From NCBI RefSeq assembly GCF_027571385.1, contig NZ_CP085636.1, positions 2,976,001 to 3,040,000 on the forward strand: a DNA stretch of 64,000 nucleotides, given 5' to 3'. The stretch comes from Shewanella sp. MTB7. Its GTDB lineage: Bacteria > Pseudomonadota > Gammaproteobacteria > Enterobacterales > Shewanellaceae. This document shows positions 11,158-19,109 of this stretch, one piece after another. The translations under genes were made by a program, and so were the position numbers. The number at the start of each line of letters is the position of its first letter. Position 1 is the stretch's first letter. The notes under the pieces were generated by a model that saw only the letters and a list, made by a program, of their open reading frames with translations, did no database searches and was not told the DNA's origin.

Positions 11158-11205
11158 AGACCGATAGTCCTATTGAAGTGGTTAAAGAGACGCAATTTAC
11201 ATAAG

Positions 11206-11238
11206 AAAAATCCCCACAATTTAAACTTGTGAGGATTT
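11206..11238 (-). terminator. Attenuator-like hairpin between pqqA and pqqB
   Basis: Read on the minus strand, a 12-bp stem (AAATCCTCACAA / TTGTGGGGATTT, one G-T pair) with a 7-base loop ends in a short T run. It begins just after the pqqA stop and lies before pqqB. Partial termination here would make pqqA mRNA more abundant than pqqB-F, as PqqA is the peptide substrate. Function is inferred from structure and position. Confidence 0.7.
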
Positions 11239-11243
11239 CATAT

Positions 11244-11315
11244 TTATCGGTTACTGATATAAAGGGTAACTTCAAAACCTAGACGTATATCTTCAAATTT
11301 TGGTTTGGTCCACAT
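11244..11315 (-). CDS. pqqA: PqqA, 23-residue PQQ precursor peptide
   Basis: A 23-codon gene starting MWTKPKF and ending LYISNR, read directly from the minus strand. It has the invariant E-V-T-L-Y core: Glu15 and Tyr19 are the residues joined by PqqE to form PQQ. A strong ribosome-binding site (GTGGAGGAAT, 5 bases of spacer) precedes the ATG. It is too short for most gene callers, so it could be missed. It lies immediately upstream of pqqBCDEF and is followed by a hairpin. Composition and length match known PqqA peptides (22-24 residues). Confidence 0.97.
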   Translation of the reverse strand: MWTKPKFEDIRLGFEVTLYISNR

Positions 11316-11419
11316 AGCTTATTCCTCCACTGTTATTTTATGTATCACTTATTCCAATATAAAAGCTGGTCAAAAATTAAAATATTATACTTTGGTTGGA
11401 AAAAAGGACGAGAAAGGGC
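11316..11419 (-). promoter_or_regulatory. Leader and probable promoter of pqqA
   Basis: The 104 bases between the NosR-like gene and pqqA are AT-rich. On the minus strand a perfect -10 hexamer TATAAT occupies 11384-11389, about 70 bases before the pqqA ATG. No convincing -35 box sits at the right distance, which fits an activator-dependent promoter. Direct evidence is only the hexamer and the gap. Confidence 0.35.
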
Positions 11420-13567
11420 CTAAACCTTACTCAATACTATAGCTCTATCGCTGTTTAACGACTTTGTTTGCTTTGATCTATTGCTTTTCTGTCCATATCG
11501 ATTCACGACACACAGCGTAAGGCTTTCAATGGTGACTAAACATTCCAGGCATTGAATACACTCGCTATATTCAATTGATCCATCATGGTTTATCGCATTA
11601 ATAGCACATTTTTTGCTTCGACAAAGTTGACAAGGATCACCACATTCTTTACGTCTTGTTAACCACTTAAACAGTGGATAGCGCCCAAGTAAAGCAAGTC
11701 CTGCCCCCAGAGGACAGAGATAACGGCAGTAAAATTTATGGATTTTCATACTGAGTAAAAGCAGTACTACTGAATATAGGGTAAAGGGCCAGTAGCGTAC
11801 AAAATTCAGCGTGATGCTGGTTTTAAAAGGTTCAACTTCCGCTAGCTGCTCTGCCACATTTAGTGAGTAAAAGGCTGTGCCAACGAGGATAAATAGAATG
11901 AGGTATTTTAACTTTCTGGCAAGCTTGTCAGTTTTTGAGTTCAGGTGAATCTGTTTAATTTTTAATTTCTGGGCCACTATTCCTAGCATCTCTTGTAATG
12001 CGCCGAAAGGGCAGAGCCAACCACAAAATAGTCCTCTTCCCCATAGAAACACGGTGATAAAGACAAACAGCCAGAGGATAAAGATGATGGGATCAAGCAT
12101 GAATACTGCTAATTGAAATCCATTCGTGGCAGAGAGAAGTAGGGTATACATGTTGACCACTGACAGCTGACCTTGGCTATAGAAACCCAGATAGAGAAGC
12201 ACGAACAATAAAGAGAGGTGACGTATGCTGTGGGTGAGTCGAGCATTGGCAGCAAGTGATTGTTGCTTAATAAAAATGATGGTTAATAAGCATAAATAGA
12301 GACAGAGGATGGTTATCTCAACTCGTCGACTGTGCCAAATAGTGAGCCATAATGGAGTTGGTGTAGCAGTATCAAGTTGAACTTGTTTGATAAACAACTC
12401 TGTTGGCAGTGCTGTACTGAATATGAATGTATGCTGTTTTTGGCTTAAAAATGATTGGTTGTAAAAAATAGACAAGCCTAAATTAAACGGTCTATGTAGC
12501 TCAAAGCCTGATTGTGACTTTATTCTAAATACCTTCAGATCGGTAAACTCTGGCATTGAGATATTGAAATAGGGGTCGTTAAAACTGTAAAAATCGATAT
12601 CTCGCAGATCAACAGGAAAGCCATCTTGGTTGGCACTTAAACGGTTTGACACTGTCTGCGGGATGAACTCATCACTGATAAACGAATATTGGCCACGATT
12701 TAGTAGCAGCAAAGCATGCTCGCCGGGCTTTAAGCTCTCTAGTAAGCGTTGATATTCACTTTCTCCAAGTAGGTTTCTACCTATGATAGGGATGTTGATA
12801 AAACCGAAATAGAGATCAATAAGCTTGTCACCAGCTTGATTGGCATTACCTTGAAAGAGGCCATCTATCTCACTCGTGAGTTCTCTCGGTAAATCATTGA
12901 GAGTCTGGGGCAATGACTGCCAGTGCTGCAAGTAACCTTTACCCATTAATTGATCAAAATTAAGACGATGGAACAGCTTGGACTTAATAACATAGGGAGA
13001 TGCTGCAGTAAACCCCTCCAGTTTTGCTCTGGCAACCTTAAGTGCGGATGCTAAAATAGTGTCATTAATCACTAGTACTGAGACCGTTGCGCGGGTGATA
13101 CCATCAAAATAGGTGGCTTGCTTGGAGGTTTTATCTTGGCTGTTGATGATAAAACGCTCTTTTACTGAATGACCTTGGTATTGATTGACAAACTCAAACA
13201 TGTTCTGTTCACCTAAACCATGAAGGAAAATAGGTTCGTGATGTCCTTTGACTCTTAGTCCCGTTATGACTCCTTGGGTATTAAGGCCGAGCAACAGATT
13301 GATAGATTCACCAGAAAAACCAATAAAGTCGGTAAGATCATCGGTTTCAAAGGCGTAGCCTAACAGCTGATTGAGTTGATAAACGGGAATGACGGGCAAG
13401 TGTTCGTCAGCTAAACCGACACGTGTTGCACTGGGGAAAAGTTGGATTATTTCTGAGGGGATCTCAGTGACGTCATTATCTGCAAAACACAAAAAAGGGA
13501 ACGTTAACATTAGAAGAAGGTAGAGGTTGGGAAAATGATTGTGTCTTATCCACCTAATAAATAACAT
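11420..13567 (-). CDS. NosR-like FMN-binding and polyferredoxin membrane protein
   Basis: A 715-residue inner-membrane redox protein. A signal or anchor segment (about 13-29) is followed by a periplasmic FMN-binding domain with the ApbE-type flavinylation motif D155-G-I-T-R-A-T161, then about five or six hydrophobic helices, two membrane-proximal cysteine motifs (CGWLCPFGALQE and CRYLCPLGAG), and a C-terminal cytoplasmic ferredoxin region (CGDPCQLCRSKKC...CIQCLEC) for [4Fe-4S] clusters. This is the NosR/CprC architecture, used to move electrons across the membrane. No nosZ or other denitrification gene is nearby; it sits between the aldehyde dehydrogenase and pqqA, so a role in the PQQ/alcohol electron chain is inferred. 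The flavin ligase ApbE must be encoded elsewhere. Confidence 0.88.
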   Translation of the reverse strand: MLFIRWIRHNHFPNLYLLLMLTFPFLCFADNDVTEIPSEIIQLFPSATRVGLADEHLPVIPVYQLNQLLGYAFETDDLTDFIGFSGESINLLLGLNTQGVITGLRVKGHHEPIFLHGLGEQNMFEFVNQYQGHSVKERFIINSQDKTSKQATYFDGITRATVSVLVINDTILASALKVARAKLEGFTAASPYVIKSKLFHRLNFDQLMGKGYLQHWQSLPQTLNDLPRELTSEIDGLFQGNANQAGDKLIDLYFGFINIPIIGRNLLGESEYQRLLESLKPGEHALLLLNRGQYSFISDEFIPQTVSNRLSANQDGFPVDLRDIDFYSFNDPYFNISMPEFTDLKVFRIKSQSGFELHRPFNLGLSIFYNQSFLSQKQHTFIFSTALPTELFIKQVQLDTATPTPLWLTIWHSRRVEITILCLYLCLLTIIFIKQQSLAANARLTHSIRHLSLLFVLLYLGFYSQGQLSVVNMYTLLLSATNGFQLAVFMLDPIIFILWLFVFITVFLWGRGLFCGWLCPFGALQEMLGIVAQKLKIKQIHLNSKTDKLARKLKYLILFILVGTAFYSLNVAEQLAEVEPFKTSITLNFVRYWPFTLYSVVLLLLSMKIHKFYCRYLCPLGAGLALLGRYPLFKWLTRRKECGDPCQLCRSKKCAINAINHDGSIEYSECIQCLECLVTIESLTLCVVNRYGQKSNRSKQTKSLNSDRAIVLSKV

Positions 13568-13598
13568 GTTAAGTCCCAGAAAGTTTTAAATCATATTT

Positions 13599-13629
13599 GC
13601 TTCCAAACAAACTGTTGATGTTTGGAAGC
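13599..13629 (-). terminator. Stem-loop after the aldehyde dehydrogenase gene
   Basis: A perfect 11-bp stem (GCTTCCAAACA / TGTTTGGAAGC) with a 9-base loop starts 15 bases past the dehydrogenase stop and before the NosR-like gene. The tail on the minus strand is AT-rich but lacks a clean T run. It may be a weak terminator or attenuator that lowers expression of the next gene. Confidence 0.5.
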
Positions 13630-13643
13630 GCGCCAGCTAATGA

Positions 13644-15164
13644 TTAAAAGAATCCAAGCGGGCTAGTGCTGTAACTTACAAGCAGATTCTTCGTTTGCTG
13701 ATAATGATCTAGCATCATTTTGTGAGTTTCACGTCCTATGCCTGATTTTTTGTAACCACCAAAGGCGGCATGAGCAGGGTAGAGGTGATAACAGTTGGTC
13801 CAAACTCGACCAGCTTGTAAGCGGCGTCCCATTCTGTAGGAAACATTGGCATCGCGCGTCCAGAGACCTGCACCTAAGCCATAGGCTGAGTCATTGGCAA
13901 TTGCCAGTGCTTCTGCTTCATCTTTAAACGTCGTGACAGCAATCACAGGCCCAAAGATCTCCTCTTGGAAGATCCGCATAGAGTTATCACCTTGGAGTAT
14001 GGTGGGCTGGATATAGAATCCATTTTCAAGTGAATCGCCTAATCTTTCTTGATCGCCACCAGTTAATACTTTTGCTCCTTCCTGACTGCCTATTTTCAAG
14101 TAGCCCATGATCTTATCGAACTGTTCTTGAGAAGCCTGAGCACCGACCATGGTTGAGGTATCGAGTGGGTTACCGCGGATGATCTCTTTGGTTTTCTGTA
14201 GCACTTTGGCCATAAACTCATCAAAGATATCCTCTTGAACTAAGGCTCGCGATGGACAAGTACACACTTCGCCTTGGTTGAAGAAACCAAGTACAAAACC
14301 TTCGGCGCATTTATCTAGATAGTCATCTTCGAACCGAGTAACATCGCCAAAGTAGATGTTAGGAGATTTACCGCCCAACTCAACTGTAGAGGGGATCAAA
14401 TTTTCTGCAGCACATTTCAAGATATGCCCACCTACGGCGGTTGATCCTGTAAAAGCTATTTTTGCAATACGTGTGCTGGTGGCCAAGGCTTCACCGGCTT
14501 CTTTACCGAAGCCATTAACCACATTAAGGACGCCATCTGGAAGTAGATCGCCAATCATCTCCATCAAGATTAGAATGCTTGCAGGTGTTTGTTCGGCGGG
14601 TTTAAGTACAATACAGTTACCCGCGGCGAGTGCTGGCGCCAGTTTCCATGCTGCCATTAACAGCGGGAAGTTCCAGGGAATGATCTGGCCAACAACACCG
14701 AGTGGCTCATGGAAATGGTAGGCTACTGTGTCTTTGTCGATTTCAGATAGAGTGCCTTCTTGTGCACGAATACAACCCGCATAGTAGCGGAAATGATCAG
14801 AGCATAAGGGAAGGTCAGCTGCTAAAGTTTCACGAACTGGTTTGCCGTTATCCCATGTTTCCGCCACTGCGAGTGCTTCTAAGTTCTCATCAATTCGGTC
14901 AGCAATTTTTAATAGTATGTTTGAACGTGCCTGCACCGAAGTATCCGCCCAGCCAGCTTTAGCACTGTGGGCAGCGTCTAATGCAAGCTCTATATCCTGT
15001 GAACATGAGCGAGGTATTTTACAGATCTCTTCACCGGTCACTGGAGTTGTGTTGCTAAAATAGACGCCTTTTACTGGTGGTACCCATTTGCCACCAATAA
15101 AATTTTCATATTGCGCTTTAAAAGATATAACTGAATTGTCGCTACCCGGATATGCATAAATCAT
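13644..15164 (-). CDS. NAD(P)-dependent aldehyde dehydrogenase (ExaC/AcoD-like)
   Basis: A 506-residue aldehyde dehydrogenase that oxidises the aldehyde made by the alcohol dehydrogenase to the acid, in the cytoplasm. The catalytic glutamate motif VELGGKSPN and catalytic cysteine motif [12 protein letters not shown] are present, along with the NAD-binding segment [21 protein letters not shown] and FTGSTAVGG. The N terminus (FIGGKWVPP) and full length match ExaC/AcoD-type acetaldehyde dehydrogenases, which accompany PQQ ethanol oxidation in pseudomonads. It is preceded by a 345-base gap and follows the dehydrogenase in the same direction, probably with its own promoter. Substrate range is not readable. 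Confidence 0.93.
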   Translation of the reverse strand: MIYAYPGSDNSVISFKAQYENFIGGKWVPPVKGVYFSNTTPVTGEEICKIPRSCSQDIELALDAAHSAKAGWADTSVQARSNILLKIADRIDENLEALAVAETWDNGKPVRETLAADLPLCSDHFRYYAGCIRAQEGTLSEIDKDTVAYHFHEPLGVVGQIIPWNFPLLMAAWKLAPALAAGNCIVLKPAEQTPASILILMEMIGDLLPDGVLNVVNGFGKEAGEALATSTRIAKIAFTGSTAVGGHILKCAAENLIPSTVELGGKSPNIYFGDVTRFEDDYLDKCAEGFVLGFFNQGEVCTCPSRALVQEDIFDEFMAKVLQKTKEIIRGNPLDTSTMVGAQASQEQFDKIMGYLKIGSQEGAKVLTGGDQERLGDSLENGFYIQPTILQGDNSMRIFQEEIFGPVIAVTTFKDEAEALAIANDSAYGLGAGLWTRDANVSYRMGRRLQAGRVWTNCYHLYPAHAAFGGYKKSGIGRETHKMMLDHYQQTKNLLVSYSTSPLGFF

Positions 15165-15509
15165 ATTTCACCTCAATCTAGACCTGCCAGAGTTTGACTC
15201 TTTTCCATGGTCTTGTTTTTGTTCGCTCTGGGGTAATCCAAAGCATCTTGATGAATTCATATTAGCCCTGCGCCGTAATACAAAACATGATCCCTTGGCA
15301 CAAAAAAACTCATACTTTAGAAGGAAGTTAGTATTATGAATTAGCTGGATTGTCTGTTTTTTTTACAATTAACTTGCGCAGTTAGTCAGGGAGATGTTGT
15401 TTGAGAGACTGCTTATGTTGAGCTCTAATTTAGTTTGTGCTAAGGCTAGTTATAAGAAAGGACTGTATATAACAGTCCTTGTGAGTGTGAATATTGGATT
15501 TCTTGTTGG
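15165..15509 (-). promoter_or_regulatory. Gap between alcohol and aldehyde dehydrogenase genes
   Basis: A 345-base gap with no credible gene. It holds the terminator of the alcohol dehydrogenase (15451-15480) and probably the promoter of the aldehyde dehydrogenase. A sequence TTAGAAGGA at 15317-15325, about 155 bases before the aldehyde dehydrogenase start, differs by one base from TTAGTAGGA seen in other promoters of this island. No consensus promoter hexamers could be fixed. Confidence 0.4.
15451..15480 (-). terminator. Intrinsic terminator of the quinoprotein alcohol dehydrogenase
   Basis: On the minus strand the stem AAGGACTGT / ACAGTCCTT (9 bp, 5-base loop) is followed by TTTCTTATA. It lies 30 bases after the dehydrogenase stop codon. 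Confidence 0.75.
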
Positions 15510-17276
15510 CTAGTTTTTAGGAAGCTTAAAGGTCCAGACTGTACCACCTTGGTTCAGGTGTTTAATGCGTTTAGCCACATCTCCACCCCAAAGAGGCACA
15601 GCGCCGCCCCAACCAGAAAGTACGGACACATATTGTTCATCGTCCATATCCCAAGTAATTGGGGAGCCAACGATGCCGGAGCCAGTATTAAACTTATATT
15701 TAATCTCACCTGTTTTGGCATTAAAGGCGATCAAGTATCCTTCTGGGTTACCCATAAAGACAAGGTTCCCCGCCGTGGTTAATACTCCGCCCCACAATGG
15801 AGAGTAGTTTTTGTAACGCCATACTTCTTTGCCCGTTTTTGGATCTATCGCCTTCAAGACACCAATATACTCTTCATTAATGGCCTTGATGGTAAACCCT
15901 GCTCCTAGGTAGGCAGCGCCTTTTTTATAAGCTGTGGGTTCATTCCAGATATCCATCTCCCACTCATTAGAGGGAACATAGAAAAGCTCGGTATCTTGGC
16001 TATAAGCCATCGGCATCCAGTTTTTGCCACCTAAGAAAGCGGGGGCTGCGATCACAGTACTGCCTTGTTTGCCATCTTGTGAATCCATGGGGTTACTCGG
16101 ACGGTTATCGTCAATAAAGATTGGACGTCCTTTGGCGTCTAAACCTGATGCCCAAGAGATCTTATCTGAGAAGGGAAAACCGCGGATAAACTCACCATTT
16201 TCGCGGTTAAGTACGTAGAAAAAACCGTTACGATCTGCTGTAGCTGCAGCTTTAATTGTTTTACCATTCTCTTTGTAATTAAATGGAATGAGCTCATTTA
16301 CACCATCATAATCCCAGCCATCATGTGGCGTTGTTTGGAAGTGCCAAACAATTTTACCTGTGTCAGGGTCTAAGGCTAAGCGAGAGGCTGAGAAGTAATT
16401 ATCACCAGGTCTGAGGTGGGAGTTCCATGGCGCTGGGTTACCTGTGCCGAAGAAGAGTAGATCGACATCGGCATCATAGGTGCCGCCTAACCATGGTGCA
16501 GCTCCCCCCGATTTCCACAGATCCCCAGGCCATGTTTGTCCCGGTTTGCCACCGGATATGCCATTTTCAATTTTTTTGCCGTCTTTCCAGATGTAGCCCA
16601 TATGACCTTCAACCGTTGGCCGTTCCCAAACGAGTTGACCATTAGTGGCATCATAAGCTCTGATCCTACCGACAATACCGAACTCTCCACCAGAAACACC
16701 TGTGATGACCTTGCCTTTAACGACAATCGGTGCAGCCGTGATCGAGTAACCAGCTTTGTAATCATCAACCTTTTTCTTCCAGACGACTTTGCCCGTATCT
16801 TTGTTTAGAGCGACTAGTTTAGCATCCAGCGTGCCAAAGATAACAAGATCACCATAAAGGGCCACACCACGGTTTATTACATCACAACAGGGCATGATCC
16901 CATCGGGTAGCCTAGCATCATATTGCCAAAGTTCATCGCCTGTTCTGGCATCTATGGCGTAAACCCGCGAGTAGGAGCCAGTGATATACATGACGCCGTC
17001 TTTGATCATAGGTTGTGACTCTTGACCACGCTGCTTCTCTCCCCCTAAGGAGAAAGCCCAGACAGGTCGCATCTCTTTTACTGTGCTGGTATTAATTTTA
17101 GTTAGCGGGCTGTATCTCTGGCCCTTTAAGCCCATTCCATAAGAGACGACATCTTGGGTTGTCGCTTGATCGTTAGCTATATCCTTATCAGTTACATTAG
17201 CACTCGCCGTACCACAGAGCGCTAATGTAATACAAAGAGATAATGATAACTTATTATTTTTGCATGTTTTTATCAT
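15510..17276 (-). CDS. PQQ-dependent alcohol dehydrogenase, predicted lanthanide type
   Basis: A periplasmic quinoprotein alcohol dehydrogenase of 588 residues with an eight-bladed propeller. The start at 17276 is chosen because it follows GAGGAAA and begins a clear signal peptide (cleavage near ASA-NV, residue 27); the frame stays open 20 codons further upstream without such signals. The PQQ-stacking disulfide pair is C130-C131. Metal ligands are E198 (SGGEFG) and N280 (GTGNPAPWN); catalytic base D322 lies in [13 protein letters not shown]324, two residues on, is the extra aspartate that defines lanthanide-using XoxF/PedH/ExaF enzymes; calcium enzymes have Ala, Ser or Thr there. The spacing E198-N280-D322 matches known structures. 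It lacks a fused heme domain, so it needs the separate cytochrome c. Substrate (methanol, ethanol or others) is undetermined. Confidence 0.95.
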   Translation of the reverse strand: MIKTCKNNKLSLSLCITLALCGTASANVTDKDIANDQATTQDVVSYGMGLKGQRYSPLTKINTSTVKEMRPVWAFSLGGEKQRGQESQPMIKDGVMYITGSYSRVYAIDARTGDELWQYDARLPDGIMPCCDVINRGVALYGDLVIFGTLDAKLVALNKDTGKVVWKKKVDDYKAGYSITAAPIVVKGKVITGVSGGEFGIVGRIRAYDATNGQLVWERPTVEGHMGYIWKDGKKIENGISGGKPGQTWPGDLWKSGGAAPWLGGTYDADVDLLFFGTGNPAPWNSHLRPGDNYFSASRLALDPDTGKIVWHFQTTPHDGWDYDGVNELIPFNYKENGKTIKAAATADRNGFFYVLNRENGEFIRGFPFSDKISWASGLDAKGRPIFIDDNRPSNPMDSQDGKQGSTVIAAPAFLGGKNWMPMAYSQDTELFYVPSNEWEMDIWNEPTAYKKGAAYLGAGFTIKAINEEYIGVLKAIDPKTGKEVWRYKNYSPLWGGVLTTAGNLVFMGNPEGYLIAFNAKTGEIKYKFNTGSGIVGSPITWDMDDEQYVSVLSGWGGAVPLWGGDVAKRIKHLNQGGTVWTFKLPKN

Positions 17277-17519
17277 TGTGTTTCCTCGCGTGATCGTTAT
17301 CCAGTTAACGCTAATATTTAGCGTGCTATATACCAAATCAATAATGTGAACTCCCAGGGAGTGAGAATTTACTGCTTTGGTATCTGTTATCCTCTGACTA
17401 GCGTTTTATCTCTACGAGTTTTACTCGTGAGCTTAAGTAGGATAAATCCAGATTAAAGTGAATTGGTTTTGCCGCCTATTGCACCCCGTAGGGATTTATA
17501 TCATCACTTAGTAGGACAA
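17277..17519 (-). promoter_or_regulatory. Promoter region of the alcohol dehydrogenase
   Basis: These 243 bases separate the binding-protein gene from the dehydrogenase. They hold two copies of a motif shared with other island promoters (TAAGTAGGATA at 17434-17444 and TTAGTAGGA at 17508-17516), and two small inverted repeats (ACGCTAA/TTAGCGT near 17308-17326 and ACGAGT/ACTCGT near 17414-17428). The motif copies are candidate sites for the LuxR-type regulator. This is inference from recurrence only. Confidence 0.4.
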
Positions 17520-18419
17520 CTAAGGATGAGTTTCTGTAGGTAGGTATAGCTCAGGTATTTGATAAATTGCGTGATATTTTGTAAATATATTTTCCATGTC
17601 GCCTTGTTTGATCATGTTTTCCACTATGTCACCTACGGCATACCCAAGTTGTCTGTATTGGCTTTTAACGGCCATGCCTATATCCCACTGTTGCCGTCCC
17701 AACATGGGGAAAGCATTCTCAGCTAAGGGATATTTCTTTGAGTCTAAGGTTTGCTGAAAATGACTGATTTGACTTCTAAGCCCCATTGCAGCATCGACTT
17801 CACCGCTATTCATAGCATCAAGTGCGAGTGGGATGGATGAGAAATGTTTTGCGCTGTCTCGCATTCGGCCAGCAAACGCCGAAGTGAGATAAAACTGAGG
17901 GATAGAGTCAACTTCGACACCAATATTATGGTATTGAAAAACAGCGATGGTGGTGACGGATTCGATCTGATCGGCGTTATATATGATCTGCCATGATTCT
18001 GTATGGTAGGGGGCAAACATATGCACCTGCCCGTGAACGAGTTCACCTATGTCATCACGCATCTGGGAGTAGGCTCTGTCATAGGGAACCCGTAACATAA
18101 GATCGGCAACACTACGTTTTAGGAAGTGACCCTTCCAGAGGTTGTTTCTGAGATCATCCTCTACATTTTCATCAGCAGTCATCCATCGCAACTTAAGCTC
18201 AACATTCAACTGCTTTGCAATGGATTGAGCTACATCGATGTCAATGCCCTTGGGAAGACCGTCTACCAGATAGGAAAAAGGCGCAAAATCACGATAGATG
18301 GCTACCGTGATCTGTTTACTTTCAATAATATCATCATAGGATCGGGCCAAAGCTGCGGAGCTAACAGCTAAGCTAGAGATCAAGCCACAGCTGATCCATA
18401 GGCTATTAATTATCTTCAC
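17520..18419 (-). CDS. Quinoprotein-associated periplasmic substrate-binding-like protein (MoxJ/XoxJ-like)
   Basis: A 299-residue secreted protein of the family-3 solute-binding fold. A signal peptide (cleavage near ALA-RS, residue 26) is followed by ITVAIYRDFAPFSYLVDG and GIDIDVAQSIAKQL, typical of these proteins. Members encoded beside PQQ dehydrogenases (MxaJ/XoxJ) are thought to activate or bind the dehydrogenase rather than feed a transporter. The start is a GTG that overlaps the cytochrome c gene by 14 bases, so the pair is coupled. Gene order cytochrome-binding protein-dehydrogenase mirrors the xoxG-xoxJ-xoxF set, in a different order. Function is inferred from context. Confidence 0.85.
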   Translation of the reverse strand: MKIINSLWISCGLISSLAVSSAALARSYDDIIESKQITVAIYRDFAPFSYLVDGLPKGIDIDVAQSIAKQLNVELKLRWMTADENVEDDLRNNLWKGHFLKRSVADLMLRVPYDRAYSQMRDDIGELVHGQVHMFAPYHTESWQIIYNADQIESVTTIAVFQYHNIGVEVDSIPQFYLTSAFAGRMRDSAKHFSSIPLALDAMNSGEVDAAMGLRSQISHFQQTLDSKKYPLAENAFPMLGRQQWDIGMAVKSQYRQLGYAVGDIVENMIKQGDMENIFTKYHAIYQIPELYLPTETHP

Positions 18420-18849
18420 TTACCGACTCTAACCAAGTTTTTATTGCCCAAAGTGCTTCCTGTGTAAGGTGCTCGGTCATTTTAGGCATATATACAGCCC
18501 CATTTCTAACAGCGCCGTTTTGAACTCGGTAACCATACCATTCATCTCCATCAATATCGGGAGCGAGAAGGCGAAGATCCGGTGCTATTCCACCAGAAAT
18601 GCCACCTAATCCATGGCAGCGAGCACAATTCTGGTTATACGCTGATGCGCCAACACGTATGATATCTATCTGAATATCTCCGCCATGTTGTCGATAAGGG
18701 TTCTCTTCTATCCACTCCTCGCCGAGTTGAGGCAATTCAGAAGTGTCAATGGATTGTGGTGTAACAGCGCCATGGGCGGAAACATTGAAAGAGCCGATAA
18801 TTAATATCGTTGCTAACAGGTATTTCTCTTTAAAACTGGTTCTTCTCAT
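18406..18849 (-). CDS. Periplasmic cytochrome c (c-550, PedF/XoxG-like)
   Basis: A 147-residue secreted monoheme cytochrome c. A signal peptide (about 1-26) precedes heme-binding CARCH at residues 75-79. The axial methionine is probably M121 or M124 in YMPKM. It is the likely immediate electron acceptor of the quinoprotein dehydrogenase, passing electrons to a terminal oxidase. It is the first gene of the minus-strand dehydrogenase cluster and is read from the divergent promoter region at 18850-19109. Length and the GGIAPDLR segment fit cytochrome c-550 proteins of PQQ ethanol oxidation systems. Confidence 0.92.
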   Translation of the reverse strand: MRRTSFKEKYLLATILIIGSFNVSAHGAVTPQSIDTSELPQLGEEWIEENPYRQHGGDIQIDIIRVGASAYNQNCARCHGLGGISGGIAPDLRLLAPDIDGDEWYGYRVQNGAVRNGAVYMPKMTEHLTQEALWAIKTWLESVSEDN

Positions 18850-19109
18850 CTCAAATCACCTTCATCTTTGCTATCTTCTTATATTATGGATGAATACTAA
18901 CCAGCAAATGTGTTATTTCGAATTACACTTTGGCCGTATTCCTCCTCCTCCTTTAGTAGGATAGATTAGTCTAGAACATAAAAATTTAAAGTTAATATCA
19001 CTAGTTAACAATGGCTTATTGTTTTTTCTCTGTTTTGTGGGATGTTTTGAAAATTGAGATTTATTCTATATGCTGGTTTTAATGTTAATCATTTAGTCTA
19101 GGAGCAGTA
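18850..19109. promoter_or_regulatory. Divergent promoter region between cytochrome c and ABC operon
   Basis: A 260-base divergent spacer that must carry promoters for both arms of the island. It contains TCCTCCTTTAG at 18946-18956, identical to bases 2-12 of the window upstream of the porin, running into TTAGTAGGATA (18953-18963), found also upstream of the dehydrogenase. The rest is AT-rich. A regulator site here could switch both operons together; this is inferred. Confidence 0.5.

Noticed and set aside
10998..11275. Two minus-strand frames covering the pqqA-pqqB junction
   Set aside because: They overlap pqqA and pqqB in other frames and read through the hairpin; the 23-codon pqqA is the real gene here.
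11420..13567. Reading the NosR-like gene as evidence of denitrification
   Set aside because: No nosZ, nosD or other nitrous-oxide genes are in the window, and the neighbours are all PQQ and alcohol-oxidation genes.
14356..14721. 121-codon frame opposite the aldehyde dehydrogenase
   Set aside because: Antisense shadow over the conserved catalytic region; no independent support.
15296..15310. TGGCAC resembling a sigma-54 -24 element before the aldehyde dehydrogenase
   Set aside because: The matching -12 GC element is absent at the required spacing, and the orientation is opposite to the gene.
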